From Triparma columacea (taxonomy: Eukaryota; Sar; Bolidophyceae; Parmales; Triparmaceae), in NCBI GenBank assembly GCA_030267965.1, contig BRYA01000180.1, forward strand, positions 1 through 26,821: 26,821 bases of DNA, in the 5' to 3' direction. Positions 1 through 10,306 of this stretch are shown here, piece by piece (positions within the stretch are counted from its first letter, which is position 1; every line of letters begins with the position of its first letter). Under the pieces are notes generated by a model. The model saw nothing but the letters and a program-made list of their open reading frames with translations. It was not told the origin of the DNA and searched no databases. The position numbers and the translations under genes were made by a program.

Positions 1-464
1 ATACATGACGACGCGTTCCTTGTGTCCTCGTCTGACTCATGGGAAAGCAAGGGTCTAACACGAATCAAGACCTCAATTGAAGTTGGTGTTGGAATGTCGA
101 GACCTCCGGAGGAGGTGGATGGGTTTGTTTCAGATGCCGCAACGGCCGCGGCCCGAGGAGACAACTGTGGAGGGGGTGGGGAGTCGTTCGGGGCAACAGA
201 AGCCCCGACCATGTTCGAAGCGAGACTTGCCTGGTTCTTTTTTTTAGTCTCAAGCGTCCGTTTGACAACTTCGCAAAGGTGCTCTCGGTGAGAATCACTA
301 AACGTTTGGCCGCACCGCGCACAACGTCGATTCGAGTCAAAGGTAGGTTCCTCCAGGATTTCAAGAATTCCAAAAAGTGAGTTTTGTTTCAAGACAAGGT
401 TGAGCAAGATGAATGTTGGTAGACATGTAACAATATAAGGTTGTGTTGCGGGATTTCCGAACAT
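1..464 (-). CDS. Kinesin-like protein, N-terminal part only (cut by window edge)
   Basis: An open frame runs on the minus strand from an ATG at 464 to the window edge, with an in-frame stop just upstream of that ATG. About residues 50-75 hold a zinc-binding-like cluster (CARCGQTF, then HREHLC). A low-complexity Pro/Ala/Ser linker follows, and then IEVLIRVRPLL, which matches the first beta strand of the kinesin motor domain. The frame is still open at base 1, so the P-loop and the rest of the motor lie outside the window. The kinesin call therefore rests on one short motif. The extreme N-terminus is hydrophobic and not kinesin-like, so the true start could be a later exon or Met. The gene lies 108 bp downstream of the pseudouridine synthase gene on the same strand. 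Confidence 0.55.
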   Translation of the reverse strand, partial: MFGNPATQPYIVTCLPTFILLNLVLKQNSLFGILEILEEPTFDSNRRCARCGQTFSDSHREHLCEVVKRTLETKKKNQASLASNMVGASVAPNDSPPPPQLSPRAAAVAASETNPSTSSGGLDIPTPTSIEVLIRVRPLLSHESDEDTRNASSC

Positions 465-572
465 TTACCCTTTCGGACTTTTGTCCGTCTGAGGCCTCAT
501 CTGATATTTTAAATGCGATGATCTGATCATCCGTTTAACATTAAATGAGCAAGATTTATTGTTGGAACATTT

Positions 573-2336
573 TCAGCTTAATTTTAGGCGTTTAGCTTCG
601 GACTCGTCTCTGTGTGAGTTCCTCAACGATTGGTAAAGCTCTGGCTCGGGTATTGCGACCTTTACTTTGTCATTCGTAAAAGGGTGCCTGAAGTCCACCT
701 CGACGGCCCATAGACACATTAGCTCGTGAAACTCGCCATATGCGACGTTTTTGTCATACCTCGCATATTTTCTGTCGCCCAAGATGGGGTGACCGATATG
801 GAGCATGTGTTTGCGAAGTTGGTGCATCCGTCCCGTGATGGGGTATAAATCAACGGTTGTCATTGTTGTTATATTGGGGAAGTTAACGTCGCGAAAGGGG
901 TCTCTGGAAACGACACGGTAGCGCGAGAGGCTTTTCTTTCCGTCGCAGGGCTCATTAACTTCGCCTTCGTCAGATTTTATATCTCCAAACACTATTGCAG
1001 TATAGCGTTTTTGGATCATATCTTTGTCTCCTGTCGCAAAGAGTTGTGGAACAAGGGAGGAGGCCTTCTTCGTTCTGGCGCACACCAGCAAGCCGCCCGT
1101 CGCGGAATCAATACGGTGGCAAGGCCTAGCCTTAACCAGGGCGTCGCTCAGAGCGTCATAGGGAGCTGGTTTGGGGGGGGCGTCACTTGGGGGGTCGCAG
1201 GAGACAGAAGGAGTCCTTGTAATTTGCCCGATCACCCCTGTCTCGTAGTCGTCCTCGTCCAACCAGTTATGGTGTTTGCTCCCGGATAGCGGGTTCTTGT
1301 AGGATACATCGAGGAGGAGGTCCATCCTGCACAGCGGGTTGTCCCCTCCCTGAACGGGGATCCCTTGCGGTTTAACGACGATGGCTATTGTCGAATCAAT
1401 GTACGCAACCTTTAGGGGAGGCATATCAGGAGCCGGGGGAGGGGGGGGCTTGCATTTTGGCTGGAATGACAGTGGATGGTGGCTCCCCCATACAGCATCC
1501 GGCTCTTGGGGGAGGGCTGTAGTCGAGTGTTTCCGGCTGTAGTGATCCAAAGAAGCCTTCAGGTGGTTGAAACTTCTACCACAGGCCATGCAACTCAGAC
1601 CGAAGGGATAAGGAGGGGGGGGTATAGGAGGATTCATTACTTTAAAATCCTTTACTTCGAAGGTGAAGATGGGGAGGGGGGGGGAGGGGAGGGCGGAAAT
1701 GGGGGGAGGGGCAAGGCGGCTCGCGAAGGTCGAACATATCGACTTGAAGACGTCGGACTTCGGTAGGGTTTCATCTGCGAGGATCGCCCGCTTCATGTCG
1801 TCCAGGTCCTCCTTTGTTGGCAGGAGGGAGTCAAAACTGATAGGAAGGAAGGAGGAAGTTGTTACGGTCCAGGTGACGCCAGGGGGAGGAGAAGCGTCGA
1901 AAGTCACCCCGAAGCGCGAGCCGGCGTAGAGGGACACTGGGACAGACGGAGAGGGTAATATTGCTTTGACAACTTGGTCCACGTGACACTGGTAGGCAGC
2001 ATCAAGGACCTTGGCCCCCATCCATGGATTTCCGCTCAACATCTTTGACTTTTTCTTCTTACTTCTAGAAGCCTTCTTTCCAACGACCGTGCTAACAGAC
2101 GAATCACGGATAGAGGAGAGGTCAGGAGCAGGGAGGAAGACTACACAGGCCAGGGGCTTCTTTGATTCATCGTTCAGTATGAAGGAACATGGATGGTCAG
2201 GGAGGTCGGGGGGCGACACAGAAAAGCTGAATTTCGTTATCGTGTTGTTGTTGGTAGGGGTTGGGGGGGTGTAATAGTGAGTTGTTGACGATGAGGCTGT
2301 GGAAGTCATGGCGATATTTTCATGAGAGGAGATCAT
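573..2336 (-). CDS. RluA-family RNA pseudouridine synthase with a C2H2 zinc finger
   Basis: This single-exon gene encodes 587 residues from the ATG at 2336; the open frame extends 30 codons further upstream but has no earlier ATG. The C-terminal half is a pseudouridine synthase of the RluA/RsuA superfamily, which isomerises uridine to pseudouridine in RNA. It holds VAYIDSTIAIVVKPQGIPVQ (about residues 310-330), the catalytic motif HRIDSATGGLLV with the nucleophilic Asp at about 410, and the family C-terminal motif ITGRMHQLRKHMLHIGHPIL. In front of it, at about residues 249-270, is a finger with CX2CX12HX4H spacing (CMACGRSF, then HYSRKH). The first 240 residues are Ser/Pro-rich and unassigned. 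The N-terminus shows no clear signal peptide, so localisation is unknown. The zinc finger may help bind RNA; that is inference. Confidence 0.88.
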   Translation of the reverse strand: MISSHENIAMTSTASSSTTHYYTPPTPTNNNTITKFSFSVSPPDLPDHPCSFILNDESKKPLACVVFLPAPDLSSIRDSSVSTVVGKKASRSKKKKSKMLSGNPWMGAKVLDAAYQCHVDQVVKAILPSPSVPVSLYAGSRFGVTFDASPPPGVTWTVTTSSFLPISFDSLLPTKEDLDDMKRAILADETLPKSDVFKSICSTFASRLAPPPISALPSPPLPIFTFEVKDFKVMNPPIPPPPYPFGLSCMACGRSFNHLKASLDHYSRKHSTTALPQEPDAVWGSHHPLSFQPKCKPPPPPAPDMPPLKVAYIDSTIAIVVKPQGIPVQGGDNPLCRMDLLLDVSYKNPLSGSKHHNWLDEDDYETGVIGQITRTPSVSCDPPSDAPPKPAPYDALSDALVKARPCHRIDSATGGLLVCARTKKASSLVPQLFATGDKDMIQKRYTAIVFGDIKSDEGEVNEPCDGKKSLSRYRVVSRDPFRDVNFPNITTMTTVDLYPITGRMHQLRKHMLHIGHPILGDRKYARYDKNVAYGEFHELMCLWAVEVDFRHPFTNDKVKVAIPEPELYQSLRNSHRDESEAKRLKLS

Positions 2337-2892
2337 CCCGGAGATATTCGTTCTCAATTGGTGAAAAATCAACGTTAAAGAATTGAGGGAAGGCTGATGT
2401 CTACTCAAATGTGCGCTAAAGCTCAAAATAAAATTCCGATTTTCACATTTTCAATTCCTATTGTTATATTTGGAAATATATGCAATTTATCAATCTATCA
2501 AATGTACTCACTATGTTCAAAACAAAATCAAATAACTGCTTCTGCTAAATTTTAATATCATTCAAATTTAAATTCATCTAGCAAGAATTCCAAAATGTAT
2601 TTATTAATCATTAATGTAAATAAGAATGGTATGAAAGCATGAGATATTGCTTTTAGAAAATTCGTCATTTTCCGAACGCAACTTTTTATCAATCAATATT
2701 TCCTCAAATGCACTTAATATGATTGAACTTATTAATTTTAATATTTGACAAAAATTGATAAGGAATGTTATTTCTGCATTAAAAAATTATGGATCAGATG
2801 TAAACGCCTTACGCCTCGGTGACCGTAAAATGCGCTTATTGTCATCAGATTAACTTTAGTGCAACATAAAGAAGCTTCAACCATGTTCTATT
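2337..2892. other. AT-rich intergenic region
   Basis: This gap lies between the start of the pseudouridine synthase gene and the stop of the kinesin gene. By rough line counts, 2461-2760 is about one quarter G+C, far below the G+C-rich neighbouring genes. I see no open frame of note, no tRNA-like structure and no long repeat. It must contain the promoter of the synthase gene and the 3' end of the kinesin transcript. Confidence 0.7.
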
Positions 2893-5800
2893 TCACTTCA
2901 CAAAAGAGTAGTCTTCGTCTGAACTCTCTTCTTCTTCATCCCCTTCGTCCTCCTCCTCCCTTCTCTTCTTCTTCTTCTTCTTTTTCTTCTTGATCTTCTT
3001 TTCCTTTTCCTTTTTCCCCCTCCCCCTATTTTCCACCTTGGGGGTTATGGTGAAGCTAGGTTGTGCTGCCTCGATGGGCAGCTCCTTTAAGCCTAATTCC
3101 GTCCTGAGCTTTAGGACCTTGGTCTGACTTCCAGGTGGCAAGTTCCTTATGTCCTCTTGGGTCATGTTCTTGACTCTTTCAATTAGGGCGCTTGCTACTG
3201 CGGTGTCTGGGATGATTTTTCTTGCGCTGGATGGGCTCATTGGTCCTCCTCCCGTCCTTGGGGTCTGAGCAGCTCCTGCTATGATTTGGGGCGTCCCCAC
3301 CAAACTATCTCCTGCCCCCCCCTCCCCTTCGCCCCCCCCTCCCCTCATTTTTACCGCATCATCCCCAACCGCCATCTTCCTGAATCCCGCCTGAATCTTA
3401 GCCACCGCCTCGTCCTCTAGGTCCTCCATGACGGCCATCTTCGTCCTTGTATTTAGGGCGTTAGGGTCCCCCCCCCCGGCAAAGACTCCTCTCCCGCCCC
3501 CTCCACCAACACCTTCTCCCCTCCCCGCTAGCTTCCTCCTCAGCTTGCTGTTGGTGCTGAGGAGGTACTTGAGGACGAAGCTCCAGTTGACGACTTCCTC
3601 CTCGCGTCCCCTCCTCTCCACATTGACGCTCACGAGTTCCTCCTTAACGTTCAAGAACCACTCGGTCGTTTGCCAGAGTCCGAGCTCGAGCTTCTCTCCG
3701 TTGCTCCTAATGCACGCGAGCAACTTCTCGCAGTACGACATGAGTGCCTCGACATTTTCGAACTCGGAAAGTTCCGGGTGGTTTCCTTCCATGAGAGTTG
3801 GTTCCATGTCGACCAACTCGATACCTTCGAACCTCGCCTCTACCCTGCTCCTGGATTCCTTCTTCGTGAGTGGCTGAAGGTGCGGTCCGAGGCTGCACGT
3901 GGGGGGTGGGGGGGAATGGTATGTTAGCCTTGTTGGTCAGTTCTTGGAGTTTATTTGATGATATTTAAGATCGTCACTTCGTTCCTCTTCCTCTTTCCTT
4001 CCACCCACCTCTTCTTCAAACCCGCCCCCAGTGTATCATTTTTGTTCATACTCTCGGCCTCGACCGACCTGATCCCCTCCCCAGCTTCTTCCCGCTTCTC
4101 CTTCGCTTTCAATTCCTCCATTTGGATCCCCACCCACTTGTAGAACTTGGCAACCGCAGTGCTGCTCTCATCAGCGCACTGGCAGAGCATCTTGTAGCTC
4201 AGGTTCAGCCCCCCCAAAACCCCGTCGTGGTTTTCCTCCCCAAAACCTCCACCCTTCCCGATGCTTCTCACAATCCCAATTGTATCCACCGCCGCCGAGG
4301 TACTGAAGGAGGATCTTCTCCCACCTCGTCTCTTCGCCGCAGCTTCCGCCTCCCCTCCCCCCCCCCCGAAGCTGCTGCTCCTCAGTCCCTCTCCCGCCCG
4401 CGCGTTCTTCAGCTCTGCCGCAAGCTTGTGTATGATCGTCTCGTACTTCTCGCTCTCCACGCTCATTTTTTTCAAGTAGGTTTGGTCTGCCGATGCAAGC
4501 TGAACCTGCAACTTGGCGCACATGTCCATGTAATCAATCTCCTCGTTGAACACCGGCTGGCTCTTTACGTGCATGCACCTGCTCGCGAACATGAGGGTGG
4601 AGAGACTTTCCGACTCATTCACAGGCGCCGGACCCACTGTCGCAATCAAGGCTGTGCTCGCGCTTCCTCCCAAACTATCCTGCAAAAGCCTCGTCAGCTT
4701 GCTGTCCCTAAACGGCACGTGTTTGTTGTCCACCGCCAGAGCAGCGATGACGTTCCCGAGGGCGCTAAGGCTTGCATTAATGCTCCTCGCCTCGCTCAGC
4801 CTTACCCCGCTGCTCGTTGTCCTCCTTATCCTCTCGCTACCCGCCAGGTCCACGAGAAGGAGCTTCCCACTCCTCTTCACTCCGGGGCCAACAAAGACAA
4901 CCTTGACTGTGAGCACGGTGTGACTTCGACTACTTGTCACGTTCATCAACGTAGGGGCCATGGCCCTGTTCTCTAGCCCCAGGTTGATGAGCCCTTCGGC
5001 CTCCGAGTAGCTAGTTATCTTGTACTCCGTGAGGCCCTTGACGTAAAACCCCTTCCCCGGAGCTTCCCTGATTTGCAGATTCCCCGCAGTCTCGTTCTCG
5101 CCTCTGTAGTCGATCGCAGGGGCCAAAAGGTCCTGGATCGTTTCGCAGTAGATCTGAATGAAGCTCATCGTCACCTCCATGGTCAGTGCGTTCTCTGCCC
5201 TGTGGCTGAAGATCTGCTGCAGGGCCCTCGGAACCACCCCTGCGTCCTTGCTATTCGCGCTTTTGATCGTCTGCAAGATCCCCATCGTGTACGTCTTGCC
5301 GGTACCCGTCTGACCGTAGGCGAACACAGTTCCATTCATTCCCCTCAAGACGTCATCAACGATTGGCCTCGCAATCACGTCAAACACGACCTCCTGCGAG
5401 GTGCTCGGCTCGAAGCAGTGGTCGAACATGAACTCGCGCCGCTTGTTGGATCTCGGGTGCCCAAGGACCACAATGCCAAGGTCCGCCTCCTTGGTCCTCT
5501 CGGGAACTTCCATCGTCATATAGAACTTGCCTCCCTCTGCTTCAATTTCATCCTTGAAAGGCGGACGAACTCTCTAGGGGTTGAGGAGGGGGGGCTCGAG
5601 GTTAGGACTGGCAAGCACAGGACAGCTCGGCCATGGAAACATACAAATCACCCCCCCCACCCTTCCAGAGCTCCCCCCCACCCTTCCTCACCATAGACAC
5701 CTTGACTCTACTTCTGCTGGTCGTTATGTTGTTGTAGTTGCTCAGACTTGGCGTCGCCCTCCCCGCCCGCCCCGGCCCGCCAAAACTGCGACCGCTCATC

Positions 5801-6090
5801 ATGCTACTATCCGCCGTCCGATCTGTCCCAGTTGGGCTTGAAGCCTTGTAACCCCTCATGCGACCCCCGCCTCCTCCCCACCCTCCGACACCTCCTCCAC
5901 TCCCCCCACCACCAGTAAAGCTATTCCAAGCATTTCTATTGTTGCTAGCACTAGACACACTGCTCCCATCGACGGAATTATTCTGTAGCCACATCCAGAA
6001 CGGCGGTTTAAAGGAGCAAAGAGAAGAAAATTTGCTGGGAGGGAGGGGCAAGGGTTCAAATTGGAGCTGCCTTTTCTTCACCTGGTTCAT
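2893..6090 (-). CDS. Kinesin motor protein (three exons)
   Basis: Proposed exons are 5692-6090, 4009-5573 and 2893-3892, with introns 5574-5691 (donor GTGAGG, acceptor CTAG) and 3893-4008 (donor GTGGGT, acceptor GCAG). Phases match and the total is 2964 nt, giving 987 residues. Joining exons 1 and 2 rebuilds the motor start VKVSMRVRPPFKDE across the junction. Motor motifs follow: P-loop GQTGTGKT (about 220-227), switch I SSRSH (about 347-351) and switch II DLAGSE (about 375-380), then INASLSALGNVIAAL. The motor ends near FASRCMHVK. The next segment (EIDYMDMCAKLQVQL) resembles the region after the motor in ARM-repeat-type kinesins. The N-terminal 130 residues are Gly/Ser-rich. The third exon has an IQ-like stretch (AVAKIQAGFRK) and a Lys-rich then acidic tail. 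I cannot assign the subfamily. A second donor/acceptor pair at intron 2 is also in phase. Confidence 0.9.
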
Positions 6091-6248
6091 TTTTACTCTC
6101 CAATTCCTTTGTTCACTAAATCAATCACAATTCCCGGAGCCGTCCCGTTACTCCAGCACAACACTTCTCCCATCTGAACTCTTGATTCCCCCACGACACC
6201 CTCCATTGCAAGAAGGCAACTCCACCCTCCCCTGACCCGCCTTTACAA
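6091..6248. promoter_or_regulatory. Divergent promoter region, kinesin / CEP162
   Basis: These 158 bp separate the start codons of two divergent genes, so both 5' UTRs and core promoters must fit here. I see no clear TATA box. Confidence 0.5.
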
Positions 6249-9200
6249 ATGTTCTCAACCAATGACAATGACGACGATGATCCTTACTCCGACCCATACG
6301 GGTCAATTGATGTCAACAAGTCTCTGAAGGCCCAAAAGTCAGCTGCGCTGAAGAAGAAGAAGAAGGAGGAGAAAAGGGAGAGGGACGAGGAGCTCAAGAA
6401 AAAGAGGGAGGATTTGGCACGCAGAAGAAGCATGACGGATCAGGAAAGAATCGCCAATATACTCAAGTCTGCAGATGCCGAGGTTAAACCCGCCTCCAAA
6501 GTCGCAGCTGCCGCCTCGCGGAAGGACGAGAGAAGGACCAGTGACTTTGCTGATTATGCCAAATCCTTGGAAAAGTTGAGGATGGGCGACAACGACGACG
6601 ACGCGGTCAATTCCTCGGGGGATAACAGGGCCTCGACCGACGTGATGGGCAACACTGACGGAACGGCCGGACTCGACGGGACCGGTATGGTCCGCTTTGG
6701 AAGTATGGACGGGCCAGTCTCTATGATTCAGCCGAGGGCTGACGAGGTAAGAATAGACGAGGGTTTGAACGTCGCTACAAGTTCACTGTACGGGTACTTC
6801 GCGCCTCACTCCTCGCAATCTTTCCCCCCCCCCTTCGCTCCTCTCTAACTTTTTAACTTTCCTTTGCTCCTCGCTTCGCTCGTTGCAGACAAACGACACC
6901 AAGGACGACTCCCTCCAGGCCTTCCTCGACGAAGACTCCGACTCTGACGTGTACAACTCCAGCCCCGAAAAGAAGTTCGGGGAGACGAACAAGTCGAACA
7001 TTTCCGCAACTTCAGAAGAGTCAGAGGAGCCTTACCAGTACAAACCTCAACTTCACAAGTCCTCCACCCAACCGACAGCAGCCGGCTCGAAAGCCGCTTC
7101 CAAGACAACGACACCGGTACAATCGACCCGAAACTCTGTCGACACTACTATGTCCACTCCCCCCCCTCCCCCTCCGGACTCAGTGAATACTTCCGCCATG
7201 TCTTCCGCCGTCTCATCCCCCGCCCCCGCGCCCCCTCCCGCCATCAACACTTCAAGCGCATCGAGCAACAAACCCCTATCGCCACCTCCCACTTACCAGT
7301 CCAACACCTCCGTCGTTTCCACGAGCAACCCTCCTGCGCCCAACAAGTCCCTGACCTCTCAGCACTCCCAGCTCCAAGCCAGCGTCGAGAACCTTTACAA
7401 GAGCAGCTCGCCGAATTACTCCCGTACTACTGCCCCCATGCAGCTCCCCACGACCAGCCTCACATCTGAGCAGTTATCTACAGCCGACACGTTGGGAGCA
7501 GCAGCTCTGGAACTTGAGAAGGAGCGAGCCAGGTTGAGGGAGCAAAGGACGAGTCTGCAAAATAGGTGAGAACAGGCGAAAGGCTTAGCAGACTGGCACC
7601 ACAACTCAACTCACTAAAACTCCACCCCCCCCCGCTTTCGTAGAGAACTGGACTTGGCCAGGGCCCGCGAGTCATTCGTTGATTCAGTGAGGATGAGCCA
7701 GGAGTTCGACCATTCCAATTCTGACCCCTCAACGACAATCAAGAAGCTGCAGGCAACGATCAGCAACCTAACTAGCGAGAGAGAAACCATGATCTTGGAG
7801 CTCGACGACTTGCGTTCCGAATGCTACGAATTGCGCAAGCAAAACGAAGCGGCCAAGAACAAGGAGGTCGCAGACAAGAGATCAAACCGCGCCGAAATTG
7901 ACAAGGCACTCGCCAACTCCACTGGGAATACCGTATCAGTCCCAAAGTCTGAGATTGAATCCTACAAGAAGCAGTTACAGCAGCAAGAAACCCTCCTGAA
8001 CGGCTTCCAGAAGGAGAACGACAAGCTAGTCCTCGAGCTCAAGAAGAAAACGGAAGAGATGAAGAGGGAGAAGGGGGAGATATTGAAGGAAAACCACAAC
8101 CTGAGCTTGCAAGCTAACAAGTTCGAGAACAAGTTCAACCTGGTAAGCAGTAGCCTGAACATGCAGGAGGTTGGGAAAAACCTGAGGACCACCTTGGACC
8201 AAGAGACGCTACTAGCAGCTGTCAAGGAGGAGCTGGCCGTGGCCCTCGAGAAGGGCAAGGCCTCCGAGGAGAGAAACGTCGAGATGAAGTACGAAATAGA
8301 CAAGCTTCGGAAGGAGAAGAAGGAGAAAATGCTCGAGTCGGAAGGATTGAGCACCGAAAAGCTCGAGGCCTCGACCAGAGACACAAACGCTCTAAAGGAC
8401 TTAGTCAGGAGGGAAAGGGCGATGCACCAGGAGGAGATGGAACGGCTAAATTCGAAGCTGCGGTGGTACATCCAGAACCAGGAAATCGTTGACCGCGACG
8501 CTGCCAAGTTGGAAGAGCAGAACAAGGTCATTGCGGTGCTGAGAGAGAGGCTTGAGGGCAACTCGAAGGATGTACGGGACGCCCTTGATAGGGGAGACGG
8601 GGAGGAGCAGCAGCCAAGGAGCGCATCGAACGAGAACAAGAAGATGGCGAAGAAGATAAGGGACCTGGAAAAGCAGGTGAAAGATATGGAGGAAGCTCTC
8701 AACAGACGCCATCCAGACTCCATCAGCAACCTTATTAGAGCCATCGGCCCCTCCCAGAGCGTCGAGGTGAGGAACAAGGAGAGAAACAACGAGAACAAGA
8801 AGCTGAGGGAGGAGGTGGACGAAATCAAGCAGGAAAGCGAGAGAAGGCTCAGGTCCCTGCGTCAAGAGTACGATAAGATGAAGCTCGGCTTCGAGGGCCA
8901 GATCAAGAAATTGAGGAAGGACGTCGAAAAGAACAAAAAGGACATCGGGAGTGGAAGCGCTGGTGTCATAGGCGGTACAAGTAGCAGCGGAAACACTAGT
9001 AACACTTCCATGACAGCGAAGGACAGCGACACGGTCGAACGCCTCAGACAGTACTACACCAAGAAAATCCAGGACCAAGAGAAGAAGTTCGAGGCGCAGC
9101 TTAGGCAGGCCAAGAGAGGCAACGTGGGGCAAAGCAGCACCCCCACGCCCAGCATGAGCAAGAACGTCAGTGCCGAGAGGGTCCAAGAGCTCGAGCAACT

Positions 9201-10263
9201 TGTCAGCAAGCAGAGGGAGATGCTCAAAATGATGGAAAACGCCAGCATGACGAGGAAATCCACCGACTCTGAGAGGAACAGTGACTTGGAGACGAGGCTT
9301 GGAGTTGCGGAGGGCAGGGTTAAGATTGCCGAGAGGGAGGCGGAGAGCTTAAAGGTCAGCCTGGCCGCCGCAGAGGCGAGGTTAGAGACTACCATGAAGC
9401 TGAGCGAGGAGCAGAGCAGGGCCATGACTGCGGCAGCTGTGGCCAAAGCGACCCTCGAGAGTCATAGCAGGAACAATAGTGCCATGAACTCACCAGTGGC
9501 TTCGATGGAGGGAAGCTTCTCCTTGCAGCATCAGCAGCAGCAGCAGTTCGCACAGCCTCCAGCCTCGGTCAACACAGCTCTCCACGACGCGGAAATGAAA
9601 AAGTTGCAAGTAGAGATGGAGGTCAAAAAGAGGGAGTACCAGAGCCAGATTAATGACCTCCAGAAGCGACTGCTGGATAGCAACAACGAGATGGGTAAGT
9701 TACAAGAGAAGTTCTACGCCCAGAAAACGGAATTCCAAGGAAAGGGCATGTCGGAGAAACAACAAATGATGGAACAGCAGCAGAGGCTTGAGCTCGCGAT
9801 GCAGAGCGCGCAGATGAACGCAGCTATGCTCAAGAACCAAGCGGATACTTTGAAGCAGGAGAACGTAGAGCTCAACCGAAGGTTGAGCCTGGTCAAGTCG
9901 AACCCCACCATCACACAGTTTGGGGACCTGGCGCAGAGGCTCCAAGAGCTGGAGAGGAGGGCCGTCGGGAGGGAGAAGGAGCTCGAGGAGACCATAAGGA
10001 GAGTGAAAGAGAACACCCAGAAGGAAGCAAGAAGGCTAGCTGAGCTTCACGAGGAGGAAATAGCCGAAAAGGACAGGGGCGTGAGGGCCATGAAGCGACA
10101 ACTAGATGCGATCATGGGCCAGGTCGGAATATTCACAGAAATGAGACAGGCAAATGTCGATATGAAGAAGAAGATTTCCACCCTGAGGGAGCAGAACGAC
10201 GGGTTGGTTGCAAAGCTAATGGGGATGGGGATGGGAAAGAATGACATTGCGGCTTTCTCGTAG
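6249..10263 (+). CDS. CEP162: CEP162-like centrosomal/ciliary coiled-coil protein (three exons)
   Basis: Exons are 6249-6746, 6889-7565 and 7644-10263, with introns 6747-6888 (GTAAGA/GCAG) and 7566-7643 (GTGAGA/GTAG). Phases match and the total is 3795 nt, giving 1264 residues. CEP162 binds axonemal microtubules at the distal centriole and helps assemble the ciliary transition zone. Recognition rests on two conserved blocks in the long coiled coil: LRWYIQNQEIVDRDA (about residue 665) and DLEKQVKDMEEALNRRHPDS (about residues 732-751), which closely resemble the corresponding animal CEP162 segments. The N-terminal 390 residues are charged, then disordered and Pro/Ser-rich. From about 420 to the end the protein is almost continuous coiled coil, with a short Gln tract near residue 1030. 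It implies a flagellated stage. It is divergent from a kinesin gene. Confidence 0.82.
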
Positions 10264-10306
10264 TTGAATCACTTCATTCATACAAAAAAACATTTGTTTC
10301 TATTCC

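Noticed and set aside
6165..6200. Possible RFX X-box in the kinesin/CEP162 promoter.
   Set aside because: A GTTACT half-site exists near 6148, but no proper second half-site lies at X-box spacing.
7962..9446. Long minus-strand open frames (288, 250 and 130 codons) opposite CEP162.
   Set aside because: They are shadows of the coiled-coil gene: Leu/Ser-rich complements of Glu/Lys codons, with no recognisable domain.
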